Source: Castellaniella hirudinis (GTDB lineage: Bacteria > Pseudomonadota > Gammaproteobacteria > Burkholderiales > Burkholderiaceae_B). Taken from it: a stretch of 64,000 nucleotides of DNA. How positions within the stretch are numbered: the stretch's first letter is position 1; each line of letters opens with the position of its first letter. The notes below the pieces were generated by a model, which saw only the letters and a list, made by a program, of their open reading frames with translations, was not told where the DNA came from and did no database searches. Positions 51,440 to 60,875 of this stretch are shown here, piece after piece. The stretch is from contig NZ_JBHSDY010000005.1 of assembly GCF_042651965.1 (NCBI RefSeq), forward strand, positions 124,001 to 188,000, given 5' to 3'. The translations under genes and the position numbers were made by a program.

Positions 51440-52120
51440 TTACACCTCCGACCACATGCGCAGCAGATTGTGATAGACCCCCGTCAGTTGGGCGACGGTT
51501 TCGGGGTCGGCGCCGGCCTGGATCAGGCGCTGGATGGCGATGTCCTGGTTCAGCAGCAGTGCGCGGCGGCTGTCGTCGCGCACCAGGCTTTGGGTCCAGA
51601 AGAATGAGCCATAGCGCACGCCCCGGGTGACGGGGGTGACGCGGTGCAGACTGGTCCCGGGGTAGACCACGGCGTGGCCGGCGGGCAGCTTGATGCGCTG
51701 TTCGCCGTAGGTGTCCTGGATGATGAGTTCGCCGCCCTCGTATTCGTCCGGGTCGCTGAAGAATACCGTGGTGGACACGTCCGTGCGGATGCGCGTGGTC
51801 GTATTGGACACCTGGAAGATCGCGTTGTCGATGTGAAAACCGTATTCCTCGCCGCCTTCGTAGCGGTTGAAGCGCGGCGGCAGGATGCGCGCGGGCAGGG
51901 CGGCGGACATGAAGGTGGGGTTCGCCGACAGGGCCTGGACGATGATCTGGCCCCATTGCTGGGCGTCGGAATGGTCCAGCGGCAGTTGCCGGTTGCGCTT
52001 GACCTGCGCGGCAACGTGGCCGGCGGTCTCGCGGCCATCGGCCCAGGCCGCCTGCTCCAACGCGGCGCGGCATTGGCGGGTTTGCTCGGGGGTCAGCAGA
52101 TCGGGGAGGGTCAGCAGCAT
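51440..52120 (-). CDS. PiuC/PKHD-type Fe(II)/2-oxoglutarate hydroxylase
   Basis: A 226-residue dioxygenase of the PiuC/YbiX family. The iron triad is His96 and Asp98 in YGFHIDNAIFQV and His159 in YPGTSLHRVTPVTRG; Arg169 binds 2-oxoglutarate. N-terminal LPDLLTPEQTRQCRAALEQA is typical. In pseudomonads and others the gene lies with TonB receptors and is iron-regulated; here it directly follows (in reading direction) the receptor at 52302-54623, so joint regulation is likely. Substrate unknown. Confidence 0.9.
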   Translation of the reverse strand: MLLTLPDLLTPEQTRQCRAALEQAAWADGRETAGHVAAQVKRNRQLPLDHSDAQQWGQIIVQALSANPTFMSAALPARILPPRFNRYEGGEEYGFHIDNAIFQVSNTTTRIRTDVSTTVFFSDPDEYEGGELIIQDTYGEQRIKLPAGHAVVYPGTSLHRVTPVTRGVRYGSFFWTQSLVRDDSRRALLLNQDIAIQRLIQAGADPETVAQLTGVYHNLLRMWSEV

Positions 52121-52217
52121 GGGGGACGTTCCGCTTTGGGAATCGGTTTGGGATCAGACTGCAAGCATAGCAACTCCGGAGCTGGCCCGGGGCCGGATGA
52201 TTGTCTTCTCCAGACAT

Positions 52218-52255
52218 GAAAACGGGGCCGACCCAGGCGGGGCTGCCCCGTTTTC
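52218..52255. terminator. Bidirectional terminator
   Basis: Arms GAAAACGGGGC (52218-52228) and GCCCCGTTTTC (52245-52255) perfectly complementary, 16-base loop, A/T ends on both sides. It separates the TonB receptor from piuC. Confidence 0.8.
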
Positions 52256-52301
52256 ACGCCCGGACGCGGCATGAGCTGCGTTCGGGCAATGACGACTGGC
52301 C

Positions 52302-54623
52302 TTAGAAGCTGGCTTCGGCGCTCAGGATGACAGTACGGCCTGCGCCCGGTACGCCGAACAACTGGAAGCCGTCGGAACTGCTGGACACCTGCTGGTAGTA
52401 GAACTTGTCGAACAGGTTGTTCACGTTCAGCCGCAGGTTCAGGTTCTTGTTCGCCTGATAGGACAATGCGGCATTGGCGACCCAGTAGGACGGCGCATCG
52501 ACCTTGGCGGAGTGCCCCCCCTTGGCTGATACGGTATTGCCTTCACGGAAGCGCCGCTCGCCGACATACTGGGCTCCCAGGCTGCCGGAGAACTTGGGTG
52601 TGAAGTCGTAGGTTGTCCACAGATTGAAGGTCATGTCGGGCACGTTCTTCATCTTGCCGCCTTCCTGCAGCGGATCGCCTGCGTCCTCCAGGATCTTGCT
52701 CTGCATGAAGGCTGCGCCTGCATAGGCCGACCAGCGCGGAGTGAACGATCCCGCCAGGCCCAGTTCCAGACCGCGCACCCGTTCCTTGGCAGCGCGCTGG
52801 GTCGGATTCCCCAGGTCGTCGGTATCGCTGGGATTGCTGCGCTCGACCTGGAACAGGGCGGCCGTGGCCAGCAGGCGCTGGTCGAACAGTTCCCATTTGG
52901 TGCCCAGTTCCCAGGTGTTGGCCACGCCTGGCGAGTAAGATGAGACGTTGGCATTGCCGCCGCCGCCGCTGCGCGAGGCCGCCGCCGAAGCAGAGGGCTG
53001 GGAGGCGCGGCTGTAGGACAGGTACACGCTGCCGTTTTCGGCGGGCTTGTAGATCAGGCCCAGGCGACCGCTCCAGATGCCGTCGCTTTGGCTATAGGGC
53101 GCGACTTGGCCGTTGGCTTCGTACCATTTCACTTTGTAGTAGTCGTGACGCAGGCCGGCGGCGACTTCCCATTGCGGCGTCAAGGTGATCTGGTCGTAGA
53201 CGTAGACCCCCAGGTTGGTGACTTCGGCGCCGCTGCTGTCCGTGCTGGTCTTGGTGGCCCAGGGGCCGTCATAATGGGTGTTCGGATCGCGGACATCAAT
53301 GACCCAGCGATTGTTGCCGATATTCGGCAACCAGCGGCTGTAGGGATCCTTGCGGTAGCTTTCCTGGTAGTACTCCACGCCCGTAACCATCTGATGGCGG
53401 ACGGCGCCGGTCTGGAAGTCCAGGTTCAGGTCGGTCTGGTTGGCGAAGATCTTGCCCCGGTAGGAATTGGTGTTGCCGAACAGCCGTGCCACAGCCCAGT
53501 GGCCGGTCGGATAGACTTCATTGCCGGCGTTGTCATAACCCCAATAGTTACTGTTTCCGGGGTTGGGGATGATCTGCCCTTGATGGGTGGCTCCGGGCGC
53601 GTTCAGCAACCGTCCGCCAGTCGTCAGGTGCGTGAAACGCTTGGTCTGCGACCAGCGGGAATGATTGCGGATCGATGCCTTGTCGGTGAAGTCATGTTCC
53701 AGGTTCAGGTCGAAGGCGTCGACTTCGGTTTCCTCGATGTCGGCGTTCTTCAGGCCGCCCCAGAAGTCCCGTGAGATGTGTTGCATGCGTTCGCCGTCGC
53801 GTCCGACCGGCACGCCGAAGTCCGGGATGTTCTTGTCCTTCTGGTGGAAGTAGGACAGCGTGACGCGCGTGGGGGTGCCCAGGCCGAAGCTCAGTGAGGG
53901 CGCGACACCCCAGCGCTCGAACTCGGTGGGGCCCCGGCCCGCGACGCGGTTGTGGTGGCCCATGGCATTGATGCGGAACGCCGTGGATTCGCCGAGCTGG
54001 TGGTTGATGTCCACTGTCGCCCGGCGGTACTGGTCGGTGCCCACGCCCAGGCCGGCGCGGTACAGACTGCCCAGATGGGGCGTCTTGCTGACCAGGTTGA
54101 CCGAACCGCCGACGGCGGCCACGCCGGATTCGATGGACCCCGTGCCCTTGTAGACCTCGGCCTGCTCCATGTTGAAGATGTCGGTGCGGGTGGACAGTTG
54201 GCTGTCGCGCACGCCGTCCACCGTGATGCTCTGTTCGGCCGAAAAGCCGCGAATGGTGAACATGTCACCCCAGCCCGCGCCGCCTTCGCCGGATGAGAAG
54301 GTGATGCCGGGCACGTTGCGCAGCACGTCCTGCAGGCTTTGAGCACCTTGTTGTTCCAGTACCTCCGCAGGCACGATGCTGATGGTCTGCGGGGTATCCA
54401 CCAGGGGCGCCTGGAATTTCACGGACTGGACATGATCCGCCTTGAAAGCGGGTGCCTGGCCAGTCACCTGGATGGGCGACAGCTCCGAGACACCGGTGGT
54501 CTGCGCCAGGGCAAACCCGGGCGCCACTGTCAGGGCGCCGCACAGAGCCGCACTGAGAGACGTCGTCTGACTTAGTGGCCGTTTCGTGGATTTTTGTGGC
54601 TGATGCTCGTTGATCGGTTCCAT
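52302..54623 (-). CDS. TonB-dependent siderophore receptor (Fiu/catecholate-like) 1
   Basis: A 773-residue outer-membrane receptor. Long leader to about residue 40 (LTVAPGFALAQ), TonB-box region SPIQVTGQAP, plug DTPQTISIVPAEVLEQQGAQ, QDVLRNVPGITFSSGEGG, FTIRGFSAEQSITVDGVRD, then the 22-strand barrel ending GAGRTVILSAEASF. Plug pattern with GWGDMF resembles Fiu-type catecholate/monomeric siderophore receptors. A Fur-like box lies upstream. Ligand is inference. Confidence 0.9.
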   Translation of the reverse strand: MEPINEHQPQKSTKRPLSQTTSLSAALCGALTVAPGFALAQTTGVSELSPIQVTGQAPAFKADHVQSVKFQAPLVDTPQTISIVPAEVLEQQGAQSLQDVLRNVPGITFSSGEGGAGWGDMFTIRGFSAEQSITVDGVRDSQLSTRTDIFNMEQAEVYKGTGSIESGVAAVGGSVNLVSKTPHLGSLYRAGLGVGTDQYRRATVDINHQLGESTAFRINAMGHHNRVAGRGPTEFERWGVAPSLSFGLGTPTRVTLSYFHQKDKNIPDFGVPVGRDGERMQHISRDFWGGLKNADIEETEVDAFDLNLEHDFTDKASIRNHSRWSQTKRFTHLTTGGRLLNAPGATHQGQIIPNPGNSNYWGYDNAGNEVYPTGHWAVARLFGNTNSYRGKIFANQTDLNLDFQTGAVRHQMVTGVEYYQESYRKDPYSRWLPNIGNNRWVIDVRDPNTHYDGPWATKTSTDSSGAEVTNLGVYVYDQITLTPQWEVAAGLRHDYYKVKWYEANGQVAPYSQSDGIWSGRLGLIYKPAENGSVYLSYSRASQPSASAAASRSGGGGNANVSSYSPGVANTWELGTKWELFDQRLLATAALFQVERSNPSDTDDLGNPTQRAAKERVRGLELGLAGSFTPRWSAYAGAAFMQSKILEDAGDPLQEGGKMKNVPDMTFNLWTTYDFTPKFSGSLGAQYVGERRFREGNTVSAKGGHSAKVDAPSYWVANAALSYQANKNLNLRLNVNNLFDKFYYQQVSSSSDGFQLFGVPGAGRTVILSAEASF

Positions 54624-54660
54624 TTCTTGACAGGTATCAATTTATTGAGTGAGAAGACGC

Positions 54661-54679
54661 ATGATAACCGTTCTCATTA
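54661..54679. promoter_or_regulatory. Fur-box-like site upstream of receptor 1
   Basis: ATGATAACCGTTCTCATTA fits the 19-base Fur consensus (GATAATGATAATCATTATC) in both half sites with a few mismatches; 38 bases before the receptor start. Iron repression is inferred. Confidence 0.6.
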
Positions 54680-54876
54680 AAAATTCAGTAATCTGTCAGA
54701 ATACAGTCAGGAAAATGTCAGAATTTGATGTAAAACACAGTGCCGTGTAGGAAAATAACAACGGAGTGGAAATTGCCATGCACGGGCGGGCAGTGTGCAT
54801 CGGGGTGTGATCAAGCGTAGTGTGGTGTGATGAGGTGAGCCGAGGGGCGGGCTGAACGTGGCAGCGGGCGGCGCAT

Positions 54877-54920
54877 GGCAAGACGCCCCCGCAGCAGAGT
54901 CGCTGCGAGGGCGTCTTGCC
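54877..54920. terminator. Long bidirectional terminator between receptors
   Basis: Arms starting GGCAAGACGCCC (54877) and ending GGGCGTCTTGCC (54920) with an inner CGCAGC/GCTGCG stem, one unpaired base per side and a short loop. It ends receptor 2. The 360-base gap between the receptors otherwise holds the Fur-like site and promoter of receptor 1. Confidence 0.75.
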
Positions 54921-54983
54921 AGGTTGGGCACTTGAAGCTCCGGGCCTGGCGCCCGAGGCTTCAGGGAGGGTCAATCCTTCAGA

Positions 54984-57233
54984 TCAATACTTCAGGTTCG
55001 CGGTCAGGATGAACTGGCGGCCGGGCCCGAAGTCGGCATGGTGCACGCCGTTGGTATGCGTGTAGTAGTCCTTGTCGGTCAGGTTCAGGGCGTTCAGTTG
55101 GAAGCTGAGGTTCTTGTTGACCTGGTAGGCCGCCATGGCGTCGAAGCGCCAGTAGGCGGGCATGTAGACGCCGCTGGCGCCGCCGCCGGCCCCGCCCTGA
55201 TTGCCGCCGAAGGTCTTGCCGACGTAGTAGGCGCCTGCGCCCACGGTGAGGGGCGGCAGGACCTTGTAGGTGGACCACAGGCTGAAGCTGTGCTTGGGCG
55301 TATTCGCCAGGGGATCGCCTTCGTTGACGCCGTTGTAGGCGCCTTGCACCAGCTCGCTGTCCATGTAGGTGTAGCCGCCGTAGACAGCCCACTTCGGCGT
55401 GATCTTGCCGTTGATACCCAGTTCCAGGCCGCGCACGCGAGTCTTGCCTGCCTGAGCGAAGAGGCCGGGCTCGACTTCAATCTGCGCATCGCGGCGTTCA
55501 GTCTGGAAGATTGCGGCGGTCAGGCCCAGGCGCTCGTCCAGGACGTTCCACTTGGTGCCCAGCTCGACGGTGCTGCTTTTTTCGGGGCGCAGCTCTTCCA
55601 TGGTGGGGCTGATGCCTTCCTGGTCGCCGCCCGACATGGTCGGCGGAGTCGAGGCGGTGGCGTAGCTCAGGTAGATGCTGCCGTTCTGCGCGGGTTTGTA
55701 GATCAGGCCGATCTGATAGTTGAACATGTTCCAGGAGCCGTCGCTGGGCACCATCGCGGTCGAGCCGCGTCCCACGGTCGATTCGCCCGAGATCCGGTAG
55801 CGGTCGAAGCGCAGGCCGGCATTGACCATGAACTGGTCGGACAGGGCGATGCTGTCGGAGAAGTAGGCGGCTTGCGTAGTGGACTTGGCGTCCAGGCTCA
55901 ACGCGCCGCGTGTGATGGAGCCGGACCAGGGGTCGTTCGGATTGGGGTTGTAGAGTGGTGTGCAGTCGAGCTTGCCGGCGCCGAAGACGGCCGGGCATGC
56001 CGCGCCGCGTGTAGTGCTGAGAGCGTAGCTCGCGTTCTTCGTGGTTTCCTGGGACAGTTCGATGCCGGCGTTGAAGCTGTGCTTCAGGCCGCCCGTCTCG
56101 AACTTGCCCGACAGTTCGGTCACGTTGGCCAGCATGGTGCTTTTCTGCCAACGGGACTTGGTGCCGCGCTGCAGCCACCATTGTTGGGTGACCGGATCGA
56201 ATTTTCGGGTGCCGTCCCCCGGGTTGGTGACGACGTAGTCATTGATTGTTTCCCCGTAGCGGGTGGCGTTGCGCAGGGTCAGCCGATCCGTGATGTCGTG
56301 TTCCAATTCGATCGTGCCGATGTCCGCCCTGGTCTTGCGGAAGTCGCGGTCCAGGCCGTAGAAAGTATCGCGGTCTACGTCGAGGATGCCGGTGTCGGTC
56401 TCAATGGTGGTGCCGCGCGTCAACGGCACCCCGTAATCCGGCATTCCGTCCGTCTGATAGTGGTAGAAGCTGATCGAGGCGCGCGTCGGCGTGCCCAGCC
56501 CGAAAGAAATCGTCGGCGCTACGCCCCAGTTCTTGTAGTCCACGGCATCGCGGCCCGGCATGTCGCCCGAGGCGCCCATGACGTTCAGGCGGAAGGCCGC
56601 TGTGTCGCTGAACTGCCAGTTGCCGTCGGCGGTGGCGCGGAAATACTTGTCGGTGCCGATGCCCAGGCTGGCGCTGGCGGCGTTGCCCAGATGCGCGTGC
56701 TTGCTGGTCAGATTGATGCTGCCGCCGCCGGTGCCTCGCCCGCCCAGGACAGAGTCGGCGCCGCGGATGACTTCCACGCTTTCCAGATTGAATATCTCGC
56801 GCGTCTGGCCACCCGCATCGCGGACACCGTCCACGTAGAGGTTGCTGGCCGAAGAGGCCCCGCGAATGAAGGGGCGGTCGGCCAGGGGCTGGCCGCCTTC
56901 GCCGGCGCCGAAGGTGATGCCCGGTGAATTGCGCAGGACGTCTTCCAGCGAGGTCGCGTTGGTGTCCTGGATGATGGCCTGGGGAATGACCTGGACGGAC
57001 TTGGGCGTGTCCAGCAGCGGCGCCGTGAACTTGGCCTGGGATGCTTCGTCGGTCTTGTAGGTGTCGCCCCGGTCGCCTTGAACCGTCACGGGACTCAGCG
57101 TGGCGGGTTTGCCGGTGGCTTGGGCTTGCGCGGCCGTTGGCAGAAATGTTCCCGGTGCGGCGAGCGCCAGGGCGAGGGACGAGCCCAGCAGGGTCCGGGA
57201 GGCGGAAGGGTGCGATACCAAGAGCTTCTCCAT
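54984..57233 (-). CDS. TonB-dependent siderophore receptor (Fiu-like) 2
   Basis: A 749-residue paralogue of receptor 1: leader ending TAAQAQA, TonB-box region LSPVTVQGDRG, plug LDTPKSVQVIPQAIIQDTNA and LRNSPGITFGAGEGGQPLAD, RPFIRGASSASNLYVDGVRD, EVIRGADSVLGGRGTGGGSI, barrel ending GPGRQFILTANLKY. The shared VxVxxxxAPLLDTPK and FGLGTPTR segments show a common origin with receptor 1. A Fur-like site precedes it. Ligand is unknown; catecholate type is inferred. Confidence 0.9.
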   Translation of the reverse strand: MEKLLVSHPSASRTLLGSSLALALAAPGTFLPTAAQAQATGKPATLSPVTVQGDRGDTYKTDEASQAKFTAPLLDTPKSVQVIPQAIIQDTNATSLEDVLRNSPGITFGAGEGGQPLADRPFIRGASSASNLYVDGVRDAGGQTREIFNLESVEVIRGADSVLGGRGTGGGSINLTSKHAHLGNAASASLGIGTDKYFRATADGNWQFSDTAAFRLNVMGASGDMPGRDAVDYKNWGVAPTISFGLGTPTRASISFYHYQTDGMPDYGVPLTRGTTIETDTGILDVDRDTFYGLDRDFRKTRADIGTIELEHDITDRLTLRNATRYGETINDYVVTNPGDGTRKFDPVTQQWWLQRGTKSRWQKSTMLANVTELSGKFETGGLKHSFNAGIELSQETTKNASYALSTTRGAACPAVFGAGKLDCTPLYNPNPNDPWSGSITRGALSLDAKSTTQAAYFSDSIALSDQFMVNAGLRFDRYRISGESTVGRGSTAMVPSDGSWNMFNYQIGLIYKPAQNGSIYLSYATASTPPTMSGGDQEGISPTMEELRPEKSSTVELGTKWNVLDERLGLTAAIFQTERRDAQIEVEPGLFAQAGKTRVRGLELGINGKITPKWAVYGGYTYMDSELVQGAYNGVNEGDPLANTPKHSFSLWSTYKVLPPLTVGAGAYYVGKTFGGNQGGAGGGASGVYMPAYWRFDAMAAYQVNKNLSFQLNALNLTDKDYYTHTNGVHHADFGPGRQFILTANLKY

Positions 57234-57252
57234 TAAATGTTATAAGAATCTA

Positions 57253-57277
57253 AATAAGAACGAATCGCATTCTATTA
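57253..57277. promoter_or_regulatory. Fur-box-like site upstream of receptor 2
   Basis: AATAAGAACGAATCGCATTC then TATTA, with outer AATA/TATT and inner AGAA/TTCT symmetry resembling degenerate Fur sites; 20 bases before the receptor start. Confidence 0.5.
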
Positions 57278-57431
57278 TTAGAAGATTGAAATGTGAAGGA
57301 ATTGTGAAGAAGAGATACAAATTCGTTGACAGGTTCCTGTCAGGTTCCGCGCCATTTCCGCTCGAGTCAGGGTGATAGAATCCCTGCGATTCATTCTCGA
57401 TCAAGGGCATGCCCCGATCCTCTCCGCGTCC

Positions 57432-59555
57432 ATGCCTTCCTCTTTCGTATCTCCCGGCCGGCCGCCGGTCTGGCCCGATGTCCAGCCTCCCGTCGCTCCC
57501 CGCGAGACCCACGAAATCCGGCAGCTCGGACGCGTGCGCACCGATGCCTATGCCTGGATGAAACTCATCCCGTCATCCGGGACGCGGACGCTGGACACGC
57601 TGCCGCCGCGCCTGCGCGATCATCTGCAGGCCGAGATGCGGTATGCGCAGGACGTCCTGCATCCCCTGGAAGCCGACGTTCGATGGTTCCATGAACGCCT
57701 GAGCGCCGGAGCACCTGCCATCCAGGAGCCGCCGCCCCCCGCGGCGGCGGGCTGGCGCTATCACGCCGGGCTGCCCGAAGGCGGTTCGCATCGCGTCTTT
57801 TGCCGTTCCGACGCGGATGGGCGGACTCAGCGCCTGCTCGACGAAGCCGTGCGCGCCGAGGGGCACGCCTACTATCGCGCGACGGACCATCAGCCCAGCC
57901 CGGACGGCCGCTATTTTGCCTGGGCGGAAGATGTGGTCGGCGATGATCGCCACCGGATCTGCCTGCTCGACATCGCCAGCGGCGACGTCCGCACCCTGGT
58001 GGCGGCCGATGCCTTCGGCTACGGCGGCTTCACCTTTTCACCTTCGTCCCGCCACCTGTTCTGGATCTGGCGCGACGCGCACAGCCGTCCGACCCGCCTG
58101 TACCGTTCCCCGGTCGAGGGCGGCGAGGCGGCGCTGGTCCACGAGGAGCAGGATCCCGCCATCTTCATGCGGGTGGCGCGTACGGCGGCCGGCGGCTTCG
58201 TGACGCTGACGCTGGCCGGCCCGGACACCGGCGAGGTCCGGCTGATCGCCGCCGACGCCGAGACGGACTCGCCCCGTCCGGTGCGGCCGCGCCGGCGGGG
58301 CGTGCGCTACGAGGTGGACGAGTGGAACGGCGCCCTGCTGATGCTGACCGATGCGGACGGGGCGGTCGATCGCAAGCTGCTGCGCCTCGATCCCGTCACG
58401 CTCGAGGTCCGCGACGAACTGATCCCCCACCGGGCCGGTGTGCCCATCCTCGCGATCCGGCCTTTCGCCGAGGCGCTCGTCCGGCTGGAACGCGTCCAGG
58501 GCCTGCATCGTCTCGTGCTGACGCATCTCGACGGGCGGGAGACGACGATCGGATTCGATGAGCCCGCCTATTGCCTCGCGCTCGCCGCCCTGCAGCCCTA
58601 TGGCGCCGGGCAGGCGCGCATCACGCATCAGGCGCCGGCCAGCCCGCCGTGCTGGGTGGACGTGGACCTGGCGAGCGGACGCCGGCATGTGGCGGGACGC
58701 GCCGATCCGCGCGGCTTCGATCCCGCTGCGTACTGTGTCGAACGACTGGAGGCACGGGCGCCGGATGGGGAAACCGTGCCCATGACCGTGCTGTCCCGAC
58801 GGGATGCGCATGGGCCGCAGCCGTTGCTGCTGACGGGCTATGGCGCCTACGGCATCGCCCGGGAGCCCGATTTTTCCTGGCCGGCGGCGGTGCTGGTCGA
58901 TGCCGGGTTCCGGTATGCGATCGCGCACGTGCGCGGCGGATCGGAGAAGGGCGCGCGCTGGTACCAGGACGGATGCCGCGAACACAAAGGCCATTCGATG
59001 ACCGATTTCATCGCCTGCGCGCGCCATCTGGCGGCAAGCGGCCATGCCGCGCCCGGCCGGATCGTGGCCCATGGCGTGTCGGCCGGCGGGCTGCTGGTGT
59101 GCGGCGCGATGAACATGGAGCCCGGGCTCTGGGCGGGCGTGATCGCCCAGGTGCCTTTCGTCGACATGCTGAACACCATGAGCGACGCCGATCATCCGCT
59201 GGTGCCGCTGTTGCGCCCGGACTGGGGCGACCCGCTGGACGACCCGCAGGCCTATGACTGGATCGCCGGCATTTCGCCCTACGAGAACGTCGGCCGGGCC
59301 GATTATCCGCCGCTGCTGTGCACGGCCGGACTGAAGGACGACCGCGTGCCCTATTGGGAACCGGCCAAGCTGGTGGCGAACATCCGCCGCCGGGGGACCG
59401 GCGACCGGCCGGCGATCCTGGTCCTGGACCCGGACAGCGGCCACCAGGGCAGCGACGATCGGGACCAGGCGTTCGCGCAGGCGGCGCTGTTCTGGGCCTT
59501 CGCCTGCCGGTGCGCGGGGGTGCCGGTGCCGCCGGCAGGGGCGGGGCGCTCCTAG
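57432..59555 (+). CDS. Prolyl oligopeptidase family (S9, oligopeptidase B-like) peptidase
   Basis: A 707-residue cytoplasmic serine peptidase without signal peptide. N-terminal beta-propeller to about residue 430 (HQPSPDGRYFAWAEDVVGDD; FGYGGFTFSPSSRHLFWIWR), then the alpha/beta-hydrolase: GYGAYGIAREPDFSWPAAVL, AHVRGGSEKGARWYQDG, nucleophile in HGVSAGGLLVCGAMN (near 550), Asp in GLKDDRVPYWEP (near 635), His in DSGHQGSDD (near 670). Convergent overlap of 4 bases with the MFS gene. Its place amid siderophore receptors suggests a role in peptide-type siderophore handling, which is inference. Confidence 0.85.
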   Translation: MPSSFVSPGRPPVWPDVQPPVAPRETHEIRQLGRVRTDAYAWMKLIPSSGTRTLDTLPPRLRDHLQAEMRYAQDVLHPLEADVRWFHERLSAGAPAIQEPPPPAAAGWRYHAGLPEGGSHRVFCRSDADGRTQRLLDEAVRAEGHAYYRATDHQPSPDGRYFAWAEDVVGDDRHRICLLDIASGDVRTLVAADAFGYGGFTFSPSSRHLFWIWRDAHSRPTRLYRSPVEGGEAALVHEEQDPAIFMRVARTAAGGFVTLTLAGPDTGEVRLIAADAETDSPRPVRPRRRGVRYEVDEWNGALLMLTDADGAVDRKLLRLDPVTLEVRDELIPHRAGVPILAIRPFAEALVRLERVQGLHRLVLTHLDGRETTIGFDEPAYCLALAALQPYGAGQARITHQAPASPPCWVDVDLASGRRHVAGRADPRGFDPAAYCVERLEARAPDGETVPMTVLSRRDAHGPQPLLLTGYGAYGIAREPDFSWPAAVLVDAGFRYAIAHVRGGSEKGARWYQDGCREHKGHSMTDFIACARHLAASGHAAPGRIVAHGVSAGGLLVCGAMNMEPGLWAGVIAQVPFVDMLNTMSDADHPLVPLLRPDWGDPLDDPQAYDWIAGISPYENVGRADYPPLLCTAGLKDDRVPYWEPAKLVANIRRRGTGDRPAILVLDPDSGHQGSDDRDQAFAQAALFWAFACRCAGVPVPPAGAGRS

Positions 59556-60871
59556 GCGGGGCTTTCCGCCGCCAGCCGCCGTTCTTTGATCGTCCGCAGG
59601 ACGGACCGCAGGGCGCAGCCGGCGGACACCGTCAGCGCCGGCACGGCGACGGCGGCGACGGCGTTCAGCAGATGCTTGTCGAACATCCCGTCCGACAGCG
59701 TGCCGGCCAGCAGCGGGCCGGCGGCGCCGAACAGCGAAACGACGAAGCTCCAGAGGGCGAAGCAGCGCGCCCTGAGGGACGCGGGCGCCAGATCCTGCAG
59801 CATGGTGGGCACCAGGGCGTTGGCCGTGCAGGTCATGAACAGGAACAGCCCGACGGCGATGAAGGCCTGGTCGAGCGTGCGCATGGACGTCAGCAGCAGG
59901 AGCACCGGGATGGCGATGACCACCGACAGGCCCATGACCAGGGGGCGCGCCGCCTGGCCGATGCGCCTGGCCAGGGCGCGGTCCAGCAGTCCGGCCACCG
60001 GCAGGCAGCCGACGCTGGTGAGCAGGATGATGAGCCCCATGGCGTGGCCGATGTCGCCGGGCGCGGCGTCGAACCGGCGTTCCAGCGACAGCGCGATCAA
60101 CTGGTTGAGCGCCTGCACCGCGGTGATCAGGCAGCCGGCCGTGCCGACGAACAGGCCGACGGCCCGCCAGCGCAGCCGCAGGAAGGCCGGCAGCGACCCG
60201 TGGGCCGCGCGGTCGTCCGCACCGAGGTGGCGGACAGGGTCGGCCGTCAGGGCGCCGAGCAGCAGCAGGGGCAGGCCGGCCATGCCGAGCAGCAGAAAGG
60301 CCTTGCGCCAGGGTTCCGCCTCCCAGGCGAACAGCGTGTCCGCCGCGGACAGGATGACGTCGCTGAAATAGAAGCCGCCGCTCGCCCCGGCCGCCATCAG
60401 GGCCGCGAAGCCGAGATTGGACGCCACCCGGTGCCGCTCCGGTGCCAGGTCGGGAATCATGGAGTAGACCAGCGGAACCATGGCGAATTCGGTGACGCCC
60501 GCGGCCGAACGGCCGATGAAGAAGAGCGGGAACGTGTGCGCGATGGCGCTCAGCCCCATCAGGGCGGACGAGACCGCGATCAGGCACAGCAGCACCCGCT
60601 TGCGCGAGTAGCGGTCCGCGAAGCGCGCCAGCGGGATCGCCAGCGCGCTGGCGATCAGGATGCCTGCCAGTCCCTGCAGCGCGCCCAGGGCGGCGTCGCC
60701 GACGCCGAAGCTTTTCTGGATGGCGGACAGGGAGACGGCCTGCAGCCCGACGTCGGCCATTTGCAGGCCGGCGGCGATGCCCAGGAAAGCGACCGTGAAA
60801 AGACCCTGGACAGTCCAGGCGGACTGTCCAGGGCATGCGGCGTCCCGGGATGGGGCCGGGCTCAGTGTCAT
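59552..60871 (-). CDS. MFS transporter linked to a siderophore receptor
   Basis: A 439-residue, 12-helix major facilitator with an MFS motif A-like loop ARFADRYSRKRVLLC. Starts 4 bases after the stop of receptor 3 (ATG at 60871), so the two are one operon; a longer start at 60919 would overlap the receptor by 44 bases. It may import the ferri-siderophore or its hydrolysed product across the inner membrane, or export a siderophore; direction is not visible from sequence. Confidence 0.82.
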   Translation of the reverse strand: MTLSPAPSRDAACPGQSAWTVQGLFTVAFLGIAAGLQMADVGLQAVSLSAIQKSFGVGDAALGALQGLAGILIASALAIPLARFADRYSRKRVLLCLIAVSSALMGLSAIAHTFPLFFIGRSAAGVTEFAMVPLVYSMIPDLAPERHRVASNLGFAALMAAGASGGFYFSDVILSAADTLFAWEAEPWRKAFLLLGMAGLPLLLLGALTADPVRHLGADDRAAHGSLPAFLRLRWRAVGLFVGTAGCLITAVQALNQLIALSLERRFDAAPGDIGHAMGLIILLTSVGCLPVAGLLDRALARRIGQAARPLVMGLSVVIAIPVLLLLTSMRTLDQAFIAVGLFLFMTCTANALVPTMLQDLAPASLRARCFALWSFVVSLFGAAGPLLAGTLSDGMFDKHLLNAVAAVAVPALTVSAGCALRSVLRTIKERRLAAESPA

Positions 60872-60875
60872 TGAC

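Noticed and set aside
58038..60836. A 932-codon reverse-strand open frame across the S9 peptidase and MFS gene
   Set aside because: Overlaps two genes with full catalytic or membrane signatures; Arg/Pro/Gly-rich shadow.
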